From: Labrys okinawensis
Lineage (GTDB): Bacteria; Pseudomonadota; Alphaproteobacteria; Rhizobiales; Labraceae
Reading direction: 5' to 3'
Assembly (NCBI RefSeq): GCF_002982075.1
Contig: NZ_PUEJ01000009.1
Span: forward strand, 62,001-126,000
Length of the DNA stretch: 64,000 bases
The translations under genes were made by a program, and so were the position numbers. The notes under the pieces are model-generated. The model made no database searches. It was not told the origin of the DNA and saw nothing but the letters and a program-made list of their open reading frames with translations. The stretch's first letter is position 1. The number at the start of each line of letters is the position of its first letter. Of this stretch, positions 54,569 through 62,839 are shown in pieces.

Positions 54569-55024
54569 TCACCCCTTCATCAGTTCGGCGGCGCGATGGA
54601 TCGCCGCGCGAATGCGCGGATAGGTGCCGCAGCGGCAGATATTGGTGATGCCATTGTCGATATCGGCGTCGGTCGGGGCGGGCGTATCCTTCAGGAAGGC
54701 GACGGCAGCCATGATCTGGCCCGACTGGCAATAGCCGCATTGCGGCACGTCCTCGGCCAGCCAGGCCTGCTGGACCGGATGCTTGCCATCCGCCGACAGG
54801 CCCTCGATCGTGGTGATGGTGGCGCCGTCGACGTCACCGACCTGAGTCTGGCAGGAACGGATGGCGGCACCATTCACATGGACGGTGCAGGCGCCGCATT
54901 GGGCGATGCCGCAGCCGAACTTGGTACCGGTGAGGCCGAGTTCATCGCGCAGGACCCAGAGCAGAGGGGTTTCCGGCTCGATGTCGAGCTGGTGGGCGGT
55001 CGAATTGACGGTGATGGCAACCAT
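54569..55024 (-). CDS. (2Fe-2S)-binding small subunit of the IorAB-type hydroxylase
   Basis: A 151-residue small subunit carrying two [2Fe-2S] clusters. The N-terminal plant-ferredoxin type uses Cys38, Cys43, Cys46 and Cys58 (GCGIAQCGACTVHVNG); the C-terminal type uses Cys96, Cys99, Cys130 and Cys132 (QCGYCQSGQ, ICRCGTY). It passes electrons from the molybdenum site. There is no signal peptide, so it is probably exported as a complex with the Tat-targeted large subunit. The start at 55024 has GGAAGG upstream. Confidence 0.94.
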   Translation of the reverse strand: MVAITVNSTAHQLDIEPETPLLWVLRDELGLTGTKFGCGIAQCGACTVHVNGAAIRSCQTQVGDVDGATITTIEGLSADGKHPVQQAWLAEDVPQCGYCQSGQIMAAVAFLKDTPAPTDADIDNGITNICRCGTYPRIRAAIHRAAELMKG

Positions 55025-55280
55025 GGGCGAGCCTTCCAGCGGCTGATGCCGGGCAGAAGATCCGGGCCCATCGGCGTCGGCCTTCTGGTGGGCGATTGCG
55101 GGAAGGCCAAATTGTGGCGGCAATCATGGCGCCGGGGTGACAGGTAACGCAGACGTGAGAGTTTGTGCAGTGGGAAGCGATCGAGAAACACCGTCGTCGA
55201 GAGTGACCAAAATGAGCGGATCATGAAGATGCGAACGAAGACCACAGTCGTCGCTACAACTGCGCTGACGTTTCCTCCGC

Positions 55281-55362
55281 CATTGCGAGCGCAGCGAAGC
55301 AATCCAGTTTTGGTAAAGCGCGTCGCTCATGGCTCCTGGATTGCTTCGCTGCGCTCGCAATG
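55281..55362. repeat. Perfect 27-base inverted repeat
   Basis: CATTGCGAGCGCAGCGAAGC and the following seven bases (55281-55307) pair exactly with 55336-55362. The ATTGCGAGCGCAGCGAAGCAA type is a common dispersed element in Hyphomicrobiales genomes. It sits in the 392-base gap (55025-55416) between the hydroxylase operon and a small membrane protein gene. The remainder of this gap shows no other supported feature. Confidence 0.85.
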
Positions 55363-55416
55363 ACGCAAGCCCAATGTCCCTGCCAAATCACGACCATAGT
55401 GTCAGCTGGCCGCGGC

Positions 55417-55782
55417 CTATTGCTTGAACCAGATCTTGCTGTAGCCGAGCGCGTCGCCGGCGATGGCGACCAGGACGCCGATCGAGACGAGAATGAGGCC
55501 GATCATGAAGAGGCGCACGATGCGGCGATAGACCGGCACCTCCAGTGATTTGACCGAGAGCATGCCGGCCAGCGCCCAGACCTGGAAGACGATGCCGCCT
55601 CCGATGAAAGCGACGGCTGCGAGGTCCTCCGGGATCCAGCTTCCCGGCTGGGAGGCCCAGTTGTTGAGGAAGCCGAGCGAGAAGGCGAGCACAACGCCGA
55701 TGGCCGTCACCGAACCGCCGCGGAAGATGACGTCGATCTTTTGCGGCTCCGGCACTGTCGGCGGCGACTTCTCTTCAAGCAT
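55417..55782 (-). CDS. Small integral membrane protein of unknown function
   Basis: A 121-residue protein with three hydrophobic segments (about 25-42, 55-75 and 88-110) and a charged Pro-rich N-terminus (MLEEKSPPTVPEPQKIDV). I do not recognise the family. It lies directly upstream of, and divergent from, the cobalamin riboswitch operon, but nothing links it to B12. Confidence 0.7.
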   Translation of the reverse strand: MLEEKSPPTVPEPQKIDVIFRGGSVTAIGVVLAFSLGFLNNWASQPGSWIPEDLAAVAFIGGGIVFQVWALAGMLSVKSLEVPVYRRIVRLFMIGLILVSIGVLVAIAGDALGYSKIWFKQ

Positions 55783-55904
55783 GGCAATCTCGTTCGTGCG
55801 GGCGGCGTTGCCGCTCTTTATGCCGGATTTTGCGCGCGCTTTGGAAGCGGGAACATTGACAAGCCCGCCCGCGCGCGCCTTATGTCAGCCACGATCGGTC
55901 TCTC

Positions 55905-56085
55905 GTTAAGAGAGAAGAGGGAATGCGGTGCGGAAGAAGAGGGGCCGGTCCAGGCTGCCTTGGATGCCAAAGCCGCGGCTGCCCCCGCAACTGTAAGCGG
56001 CAAGCGTCCCGCCATGAAGCCACTGGGCAACCGGGAAGGCGGCGGGAGGCGATGAGCCGCGAGCCAGGAGACCTGCCGGTCGCAC
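55905..56085 (+). ncRNA. Cobalamin riboswitch
   Basis: The conserved parts occur in order: GGGAATGCGGTGCGG (55919-55933), GCAACTGTAAGCGG (55987-56000), GCCACTGGG (56029-56037), and a perfect B12 box AGCCAGGAGACCTGCC (56062-56077). Boundaries are approximate. It precedes DUF1636, cobW, cobN, cobG, cobH and cobI, so adenosylcobalamin or a related corrinoid should switch the operon off. The leader from 56086 to 56202 presumably holds the expression platform; I cannot assign a clear terminator or RBS-sequestering hairpin. Confidence 0.95.
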
Positions 56086-56202
56086 TGTTGTCACCGGTCC
56101 GGGCGGGGCGCCTCGGAGGCCGGTTCCGTCTTCCCGGACGACCACCGGCTCTGCCGTCGGTCCCGCGCCCTCCATCCGCTCCGGCGGCGATGAACAGGGC
56201 CG

Positions 56203-56757
56203 ATGCCACAAACACCTCTCCCAGTCCGGCTGCTCGTTTGCGTGACCTGCAGGCGCGAGGGCGATGATCCCGAGGCGCCGCGCCAGGGTGCCCGGCTGCG
56301 CGATGCACTCGCCGGCAGGCTGCCCGAAGGCGTCGAGCTGCAGCCGGTCGAGTGCCTGGGCAATTGCAAGCGGTCCTGCACGGTGGCTTTGTCGGCGCCC
56401 GGTACCTGGACCTATGTCTTCGGCGATCTCACCGCCGAGAGCGGCCCCGACATCCTCACGGGGATCGATCTCCTGACCCATTCCAGCGATGGCCTGATGC
56501 CCTGGCGCGGCCGTCCCGACGTCTTCAAGCGCAGCATGATCGCGCGCATCCCACCCTTGCCCATTCAGGAGGTTCTTTACCCTCCCCTGGAGGGGGAGGG
56601 TCGGCCCCCAGGGCCGGGGTGGGGTGAAAATACGCCGGCCCCGATGGAAAAAGCAGCAAGCCCACGCGAAGAAGTCACCCCACCCCGAGGCTTCGCCTCG
56701 ACCCTCCCCCTCCAGGGGAGGGTAGTGAAGCCCACCCTCAAGGACGCCGCCGAATGA
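56203..56757 (+). CDS. DUF1636 family ferredoxin-like protein with a repeat-derived tail
   Basis: A 184-residue protein. Residues 1-125 are the DUF1636 domain, a thioredoxin-like 2Fe-2S ferredoxin fold with Cys13, Cys16, Cys51, Cys55 and Cys59 (CVTC, VECLGNCKRSC). The last 59 residues are encoded by a palindromic element (56579-56723) and read PPLEGEGRPPGPGWG...GFASTLPLQGRV, unlike any domain. DUF1636 genes commonly sit in B12-regulated operons; a role in metal delivery or redox for cobalt insertion is inferred. It is the first gene after the riboswitch, and its stop overlaps the cobW start (ATGA). Confidence 0.85.
   Translation: MPQTPLPVRLLVCVTCRREGDDPEAPRQGARLRDALAGRLPEGVELQPVECLGNCKRSCTVALSAPGTWTYVFGDLTAESGPDILTGIDLLTHSSDGLMPWRGRPDVFKRSMIARIPPLPIQEVLYPPLEGEGRPPGPGWGENTPAPMEKAASPREEVTPPRGFASTLPLQGRVVKPTLKDAAE
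56579..56723. repeat. Palindromic element within the DUF1636 reading frame
   Basis: Perfect 25-base arms at 56579-56603 and 56699-56723, containing CTCCCCTGGAGGGGGAGGG or its complement, plus an internal GGGGTGGGGT/ACCCCACCCC pair. Same family as 58480-58605 in cobN. It is open in the DUF1636 frame and encodes the C-terminal tail. Confidence 0.88.
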
Positions 56758-57803
56758 ACGCCCCCGTGAAACCAGAGACTGCGAAAGTTCCCTGCACCAT
56801 CGTCACCGGCTTTCTCGGAGCCGGCAAGACCACGCTGATCCGCAACCTGCTGGCCACCGCCAATGGCCGCAGGCTGGCGCTGATCGTCAACGAATTCGGC
56901 GATGTCGGCGTCGATGGCGACATCCTGAAGTCCTGCGGCATCGAGAGCTGCCCGGAAGATGCGATCGTCGAGCTCGCCAATGGCTGTATCTGCTGCACCG
57001 TGGCCGACGATTTCGTGCCGGCGCTGGAGACGCTCCTGGCGCGCCCGAATGCGCCCGAGCACATCGTGATCGAGACCTCAGGCCTCGCTCTGCCCAAGCC
57101 GCTGGTCAAGGCCTTCAACTGGCCGGCGATCCGCTCGCGCGTCACCGTGGACGGCGTCATCGCCGTGGTCGACGGCGCTGCGGTTGCGGCCGGCCGCTTC
57201 GCCGACGATCCGGAAGAGCTGAAGCGCCAGGCCGAGGGCGATGCTTCCCTCGACCACGACAACCCGCTCGAGGAGGTCTATGAGGACCAGCTCCTCTGCG
57301 CCGACCTGGTCGTGCTCAACAAGGCCGATCTCCTCTCCGCCGGCGAGGCCGACGGCGTGGAGAAGGACATCGAGAAGACCGTGCCGCGCGCCGTCAAGGT
57401 GGTGCGCACCTCCGAGGGCCGCATCGATGCGGCCGTGCTGCTCGGGCTCGGGGCCGCGGCCGAGAACGATCTGGAGGCGCGTCCCTCCCATCACGACCAC
57501 GAGGCCGAGCACGACCATGACGATTTCGACACCTTCGTCGTCGACCTGCCGGCCATCCGCGACGCCGATGCCTTGGTGCGCAAGCTGAAGGCTGCGGCCG
57601 AGGAGCATGACATCCTGCGCATCAAGGGCTTCGTCGCTGTCGACGGCAAGCCGATGCGCCTGCTGGTCCAGGGCGTCGGCGCCCGCTTCTCGCAACATTT
57701 CGACCGCGCCTGGGCGCCGGAGGAAACCCGTTCGAGCCGCCTCGTCATCATCGGCGAGAAGGGCATCGACCAGGCCGGCATCCGCAAGACGCTGGAGGGG
57801 TAA
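56754..57803 (+). CDS. cobW: CobW-family GTPase for cobalamin biosynthesis
   Basis: A 349-residue G3E-family GTPase that acts as a cobalt chaperone for the corrin pathway. Walker A GFLGAGKTT is at 19-27, the metal-binding CICC motif at 78-81 (NGCICCTV), and NKAD at 189-192 gives guanine specificity. A His/Asp-rich stretch at 245-258 (SHHDHEAEHDHDDF) fits metal binding, and the C-terminal CobW domain follows. The start overlaps the DUF1636 stop. Confidence 0.95.
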   Translation: MNAPVKPETAKVPCTIVTGFLGAGKTTLIRNLLATANGRRLALIVNEFGDVGVDGDILKSCGIESCPEDAIVELANGCICCTVADDFVPALETLLARPNAPEHIVIETSGLALPKPLVKAFNWPAIRSRVTVDGVIAVVDGAAVAAGRFADDPEELKRQAEGDASLDHDNPLEEVYEDQLLCADLVVLNKADLLSAGEADGVEKDIEKTVPRAVKVVRTSEGRIDAAVLLGLGAAAENDLEARPSHHDHEAEHDHDDFDTFVVDLPAIRDADALVRKLKAAAEEHDILRIKGFVAVDGKPMRLLVQGVGARFSQHFDRAWAPEETRSSRLVIIGEKGIDQAGIRKTLEG

Positions 57804-57838
57804 AGCGAAGATGAGATATACCTTGACGCCTGCCTGTT

Positions 57839-57913
57839 CGTCATGCCCGGGCTTGACCCGGGCATCCGGCTCCGACGCGAGCTGGTTTGCCGGGTCAAGC
57901 CCGGCAATGACAA
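57839..57913. repeat. Palindromic repeat (GGGCTTGACCCGGG family) between cobW and cobN
   Basis: CGTCATGCCCGGGCTTGACC begins the left arm (from 57839) and its imperfect complement GGTCAAGCCCGGCAATGACA closes it (57893-57912). Same family as 2573-2662. It fills the 147-base cobW-cobN gap. Confidence 0.8.
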
Positions 57914-57950
57914 GGTGGCGGGCGTTGTTCTTCGGTCCGGAACCATCCTG

Positions 57951-60900
57951 ATGCATCTGCTGCCGGCCGATACGCGTTCGCTCGATGCCAGCGAGGCCGC
58001 CGTCGATCTCGGCCAGGCGCCGGGCGCGATCGTGTTCGCCTCGCTGACCGACAGCGACCTCGCTCTGGCCGCCGCGTCCGGCCTCGACGATCTGCGCCTG
58101 GCGCCGCTGCAGAAGCTGCGCCATCCGATGTCGACGGATCTCTACATCGATCAGACCGCCCGCCATGCCAGGGCGATCGTGGTGCGCCTGCTCGGCGGCC
58201 TCGATTATTGGCGCTATGGCGCGGAGGAACTGGCGGCGACGGCGCGAACCCATGGCATCGCGCTCGCCTTGATCCCCGGCGACGCCAGGCCGGACGGGCG
58301 CCTGTCCCAACTCTCCACCGTGCCGCAGGAGGCCCTGGACAAGCTCTCGCTCTATTGGCGCGAAGGCGGCCCCCGGAATGCCCGGGCCTCGCTGCTCTAC
58401 GCCGCCAGGCTGGGCGGCCTCGATCTCGGCGAGCCGGAAGAGCCGGTCGCCGTGCCGAAATATGGGATGTTCGCGCCACACCCTCCCCTGGAGGGGGAGG
58501 GTCGGACCGTAGGTCCGGGGTGGGGTGGCGGCTCGACCTGCAAGGACGACATCTCCCCACCCCACCCCGAGGCTTCGCCTCGACCCTCCCCCTCCAGGGG
58601 AGGGTATGGGCGCGCCGTCATCGTCTTCTACCGCTCCATCCTGCTCTCGGCCGACACCGCCCCGATCGAGGCCCTGGCGCGGGCACTCGGTGCCGAGGGG
58701 CTCGCCGTGTCGGCCTTCTATGTCGGTTCGCTCAAGGACGGAGAAACCGCCGAATGGGTGCGCCGGCAGCTTGAGGCGCTCAAGCCGGCGGTGATCCTCA
58801 ATGCCACTGCCTTCTCGGCCCTGGACGATGACGGCGCCTCGCCGCTCGACGTGGCCGGCTGCCCGGTCCTGCAGGTGATCACCTGCTCCTCGGCCGAAGA
58901 GGCCTGGGAGGCTTCGACCCGCGGGCTGTCGGCCAGCGACCTTGCCATGCATGTCGCGCTGCCGGAGCTCGACGGCCGCCTTTCGGCCGGCGTGATCTCC
59001 TTCAAGGCCGAACGCGAGGAGGGGGCCTTCACCCGCCTCGCCCATGCCCCGCATGACGGGCGCATCGCCGCCGTGGCCGCCAAGGCCGCTGCCTGGGCAA
59101 AGCTGGCTGCCAAGGCCCGGGCGGAGCGCAGGCTCGGCCTGATTCTCTCGAACTATCCAGGCGCCGAGGGCCGTCTCGCCCATGCCGTCGGCCTCGATGC
59201 GCCCGCCTCGGCCGTGGCGATCCTGGAGCAGCTGCGGGACGAGGGCTATGCGGTCGGAGACCAGCCGAAAAGCGGTGCCGATCTGCTGGAGCTGTTGGAC
59301 CAATCTTCGTCGCTCCATCAGGAGATGGAACGGAACCGGCATGACGCGGGAGAAGATATCGATTCTTACCCTCCCCATCGAGAGGAGGGTAAAGAGCTTT
59401 CTCTCCCGCTCTCCGCTTATTCCAGCTGGCTCGACACCCTGCCCGCCGCCCTCCGCGACAGGCTCGCGGTCCAGTGGGGCGACCCATCGGCCGATCCCCT
59501 CTGCAACGACGGTGCCTTCCATTTCGCGGGGCATGTCTGCGGCAACGTCGCGGTGGCGGTGCAGCCCGACCGCGGTTCGGCCCTCGACCGCAAGGGCGAC
59601 CATCATTCGCCCGATCTGCCGCCCCGCCATGCCTATCTCGCCTTCTATCTGTGGCTGCGCCAGGTTTTCGGCATCGACGCGATGATCCATCTGGGCACGC
59701 ATGGCACGCTCGAATGGCTGCCCGGCAAGGCCGCCGCCCTCTCCGCCCAATGCTTTCCGGAGTTGGCCGCCGGTGCCGTGCCGGTGCTCTATCCCTTTAT
59801 CGTCAACAATCCAGGCGAGGCGGCGCAGGCCAAGCGCCGGCTCGGCGCCGTCACCATCGGTCATCTCACCCCGCCCCTGCGGGAAGCCGGCCTTTCCGGC
59901 GCCGCCATCGAGGTCGAGCGCCTGATCGACGAATATGCCAGCGCCGACGGCCTTGACCAGCGTCGCATGGCCTATCTCAGGCGCGAGATCATCGAGCGGG
60001 CGATGGTTTCAGGTCTCACCGCCGAATGCGGCATCGCGCCGGGCTTGGACGAGGACGAGACGCTGGCGCGCCTCGACGCCTTCCTGTGCGACGTCAAGGA
60101 GTTGCAGATTCGCGACGGGCTGCATGTCTTCGGGCGGCGGCCGGAAGAGAGCGCCCACCTCCTCGATGTCCTGGCCGCCTCCTGCGGCGAGGAGGAGCGG
60201 CCGGTTTTGGCCTCGCGTCTCGACAGCTGCGGCGACAGCGAGATGGCCAGCCTTCTCGCCGGCCTCGACGGACGCTTCGTGCGGCCCGGCCCTGCCGGGG
60301 CGCCGACGCGTGGGCGCGCCGACGTGCTGCCGACCGGGCGAAACCTCACCACCCTCGATCCGCGCGCGGTTCCAACTCGTGCAGCCTACGCGATTGGATC
60401 GCGTGCGGCAGATGCCGTAATCCAGCGTTATCTTCAGGATCACGGCGATTATCCCAAAAATATCGTGCTCGACCTCTGGGGTTCGGCCACCATGCGCACC
60501 GGTGGCGACGATCTCGCCCAAGCCTTGGCGCTGCTGGGCGTCAGGCCGGTCTGGGACAACGGGTCCAACCGTGTCTCCGGCTTCGAGATCCTGCCACAGG
60601 CCCGGCTCGACCGGCCGCGCGTCGATGTGACCCTGCGCATCTCCGGACTGTTCCGAGACGTGTTCGCCCAGCAGATCACGCTGTTCGACGAAGCCGTCAG
60701 GGCTGTGGCAGCCCTCAACGAAAGCGCCGAATGGAACCCGCTCGCCGCCGCGGCGAAGGCGAGCGGCGAGCGTCCGTTGCGCATCTTCGGCGCGGCGCCA
60801 TCGGCCTATGGCGCAGGCATCACCGATCGCATTGCGCGCGGAGCCTGGGATGTCAGGGCCGATCTCGGCCGCGATTATCTCGCCGCCAGCAGCCATGCCT

Positions 60901-61472
60901 ATGGCGCCGGCATCGAGGGCGATGCCGTGCCGGCCATTTTCGCCGAGCGGGTCGCCTCCGCCGATGCCCACGTCCATGGCCAGGACCACCGCGAGATCGA
61001 CATTCTCGATGACGTCACCTTCGCCGCCCATCAGGGCGGCTTTGCCGCCGCGCTGGAGGCGCTCGGGGCCAAGGCCGCACTCTATCACGCCGATCTTTCG
61101 GACCCGGACAAGCCCCGCCTGCGCAGCCTCGGCGAGGAGGTCGGCCGTCTCGTGCACGGCCGGGCCGCCAGCCGGCGCTGGATCGACGGCATGATGGTCC
61201 ATGGCTATGCCGGCGCCGCCGAGATGGCCAATGCCATGGATTGCCTGTTCGCCTTTTCGGCGACGGCCGGCATCGTCACCAATGCCGCCTTCGACCGCAT
61301 GCACGAAGCCTATGTCGAGGACGAGGAGGTCGCGGCCTTCCTCGCTTCAGCCAATCCGGCAGCGGGGCGGGCGATCCGGGCGAGACTGGCGGAGGCGATC
61401 CGTCGGGGCCTGTGGCAGCCGCGCCGCAATTCGGCGAGCCGCCTGCTCGATGAAACCGGGAGAGCGGCGTGA
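57951..61472 (+). CDS. cobN: Cobaltochelatase, CobN subunit
   Basis: A 1173-residue large subunit of the aerobic ATP-dependent cobaltochelatase, which inserts cobalt into hydrogenobyrinic acid a,c-diamide together with CobS and CobT (not in this window). Recognisable blocks: VFYRSILLSADTAPIEALAR (about 224-243), IHLGTHGTLEWLPGK (about 578-592) and LDLWGSATMRTGGDDLAQAL. Two in-frame additions are present: a 42-residue insert from a palindromic element (about 177-218, Pro/Gly/Ser-rich) in the linker before the first block, and a short remnant at about 472-481. No frame is broken. The stop overlaps the cobG start. Confidence 0.95.
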   Translation: MHLLPADTRSLDASEAAVDLGQAPGAIVFASLTDSDLALAAASGLDDLRLAPLQKLRHPMSTDLYIDQTARHARAIVVRLLGGLDYWRYGAEELAATARTHGIALALIPGDARPDGRLSQLSTVPQEALDKLSLYWREGGPRNARASLLYAARLGGLDLGEPEEPVAVPKYGMFAPHPPLEGEGRTVGPGWGGGSTCKDDISPPHPEASPRPSPSRGGYGRAVIVFYRSILLSADTAPIEALARALGAEGLAVSAFYVGSLKDGETAEWVRRQLEALKPAVILNATAFSALDDDGASPLDVAGCPVLQVITCSSAEEAWEASTRGLSASDLAMHVALPELDGRLSAGVISFKAEREEGAFTRLAHAPHDGRIAAVAAKAAAWAKLAAKARAERRLGLILSNYPGAEGRLAHAVGLDAPASAVAILEQLRDEGYAVGDQPKSGADLLELLDQSSSLHQEMERNRHDAGEDIDSYPPHREEGKELSLPLSAYSSWLDTLPAALRDRLAVQWGDPSADPLCNDGAFHFAGHVCGNVAVAVQPDRGSALDRKGDHHSPDLPPRHAYLAFYLWLRQVFGIDAMIHLGTHGTLEWLPGKAAALSAQCFPELAAGAVPVLYPFIVNNPGEAAQAKRRLGAVTIGHLTPPLREAGLSGAAIEVERLIDEYASADGLDQRRMAYLRREIIERAMVSGLTAECGIAPGLDEDETLARLDAFLCDVKELQIRDGLHVFGRRPEESAHLLDVLAASCGEEERPVLASRLDSCGDSEMASLLAGLDGRFVRPGPAGAPTRGRADVLPTGRNLTTLDPRAVPTRAAYAIGSRAADAVIQRYLQDHGDYPKNIVLDLWGSATMRTGGDDLAQALALLGVRPVWDNGSNRVSGFEILPQARLDRPRVDVTLRISGLFRDVFAQQITLFDEAVRAVAALNESAEWNPLAAAAKASGERPLRIFGAAPSAYGAGITDRIARGAWDVRADLGRDYLAASSHAYGAGIEGDAVPAIFAERVASADAHVHGQDHREIDILDDVTFAAHQGGFAAALEALGAKAALYHADLSDPDKPRLRSLGEEVGRLVHGRAASRRWIDGMMVHGYAGAAEMANAMDCLFAFSATAGIVTNAAFDRMHEAYVEDEEVAAFLASANPAAGRAIRARLAEAIRRGLWQPRRNSASRLLDETGRAA
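58480..58605. repeat. Palindromic element inserted in frame in cobN
   Basis: Perfect 25-base arms at 58480-58504 and 58581-58605, identical to the arms of the element at 56579-56723. The interior also shares the GGGGTGGGG and CCCCACCCC segments and AGGCTTCGCCTCG. Length is compatible with the reading frame and there is no stop codon in the cobN direction. Confidence 0.88.
59366..59392. repeat. Short remnant of the same palindromic family in cobN
   Basis: TTACCCTCC (59366-59374) pairs with GGAGGGTAA (59384-59392) around CCATCGAGA. It resembles the outer ends of the full elements joined directly, as after an internal deletion. Encodes SYPPHREEGK in CobN. Confidence 0.6.
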
Positions 61473-62839
61473 GCGGATCGTCGGGCCAGATCAAGGGCTG
61501 GTGCCCAGGGGCACTCAGGCCGATGCGTTCCGGGGACGGGCTGATCGTGCGCGTGCGCCTGACTGGCGGGGATCTCATCCCGGACCGCGCGGCCGCGCTG
61601 GCCGAGGCGGCCCGGCGCTTCGGCAACGGCCTTGTCGACCTGACCTCCCGTGCCAATCTGCAGATGCGCGGTGTCAGCGACGAGACCCTGCAACCGCTGC
61701 TCGACCGGCTTGCCGAGCTCTCCTTGCTCGATGCCAGTGCCGCCGCCGAACAGGTCCGCAACGTGATCGCGAGCCCGCTCGCGGGGCTCGATCCGAGCGC
61801 GCCGATCGACATACAGCCTTTGATCCGGGCGCTGGAGCTGAGGCTGATTGGAAACGAGCGTTTCCATTTTCTGCCGGCCAAGTTCGGTTTCCTGCTCGAT
61901 GGCGGCGGCGTGCTGCCGCTCGACGGCGTCGAGGCCGATATTGCGCTGAGGGCCGAGGTCGATGGGCATTTCCGCCTGGAAGCCGGCGGGGAGACCCTCG
62001 GATGGGTGAGGGCGGAGGAGGCCCTGGAGGCTGCACTCGGTGTCGCCGAACGCTTCCTCGCCCTGCGCCAGCCCGACGAGAGCCGCATGCGCGATGTGGT
62101 AGGGCGGTTGTTGAACGAGGCGCAACAGCCTTCTCCACCAAGTGGGGAAGGTGGCCCGACGAAGTCGGGTCGGATGGGGTGTGGTCCGTTGGCAACGTCC
62201 TTTCCGGTTGGGGTGCTGCTAGCGGACCACACCCCATCCCCCGTTGCTTCGCAACGCCACCTTCCCCACTTGGTAAAGAAGGCAGCTGCGCCCTCCCGTC
62301 TTGCCGGTCCCCACCCCGCCGGCTTCTTCACCGCCGCGGCGCCTTTTGGGCGGCTCGACGCCGGCCAGCTCGAGGGCCTCGCGGCCATCGCGGCGCGGCA
62401 TGGCGCGACTCTGCGCCTGACGCCCTGGCGCTCCATCCTGCTGGCGCCGCTTGCCGTCGACGTGACGACGCAAGTGTCGTCCCTCGGCCTCGTCGTCGAC
62501 CCCGGCGACCCCCGGCTTGCCATTGCCGCTTGCCCCGGCAGCCCTTCTTGTCTATCCGGCGAAGCGCCGGCGCAGGCCGACGCCGCAAGGCTGGCGCCGG
62601 TGCTGGCCGGCTTCGTCGAAAGGGGAGCGAGCGTGCATGTCTCGGGCTGCGCCAAGGGCTGCGCGCGCCGCGCGCCGGCTTCCATCACGTTGGTGGGGCA
62701 GGGGGGACGCTACGGCATCGCCTTCGACGCCGACAGCAAGGCGCCGAGCGAGACGGAGCCGATGTCTTTGGGCGAATTGATGGCGTTTTTAACCAAGCGC
62801 CTGACTGAGAACAGTTTCAAGAGCAGTGACCATGTCTGA
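61469..62839 (+). CDS. cobG: Precorrin-3B synthase
   Basis: A 456-residue Fe-S oxygenase of the nitrite/sulfite-reductase-like family that converts precorrin-3A to precorrin-3B in the aerobic pathway. The 4Fe-4S/siroheme-type cysteines are Cys355 and Cys361 (ACPGSPSC) and Cys394 and Cys398 (SGCAKGCAR). The half-domain repeat is visible as GDGLIVRVRLTGG and LDAGQLEGLAAIAARHGATL. About 49 residues at 221-269 come from an inserted palindromic element. GTG start overlaps the cobN stop (GTGA). Confidence 0.92.
   Translation: MSGSSGQIKGWCPGALRPMRSGDGLIVRVRLTGGDLIPDRAAALAEAARRFGNGLVDLTSRANLQMRGVSDETLQPLLDRLAELSLLDASAAAEQVRNVIASPLAGLDPSAPIDIQPLIRALELRLIGNERFHFLPAKFGFLLDGGGVLPLDGVEADIALRAEVDGHFRLEAGGETLGWVRAEEALEAALGVAERFLALRQPDESRMRDVVGRLLNEAQQPSPPSGEGGPTKSGRMGCGPLATSFPVGVLLADHTPSPVASQRHLPHLVKKAAAPSRLAGPHPAGFFTAAAPFGRLDAGQLEGLAAIAARHGATLRLTPWRSILLAPLAVDVTTQVSSLGLVVDPGDPRLAIAACPGSPSCLSGEAPAQADAARLAPVLAGFVERGASVHVSGCAKGCARRAPASITLVGQGGRYGIAFDADSKAPSETEPMSLGELMAFLTKRLTENSFKSSDHV
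62129..62274. repeat. Palindromic element inserted in frame in cobG
   Basis: Outer perfect 18-base arms at 62137-62154 and 62257-62274 (CCAAGTGGGGAAGGTGG core) and inner perfect 17-base arms at 62172-62188 and 62223-62239 (GGATGGGGTGTGGTCCG). Sequence differs from the cobN element, so it is another family. It is open in the cobG frame and splits the two halves of the protein. Confidence 0.87.

Noticed and set aside
57078..59864. A 928-codon minus-strand open frame opposite cobW and cobN.
   Set aside because: Antisense shadow of GC-rich genes with no recognisable domain.
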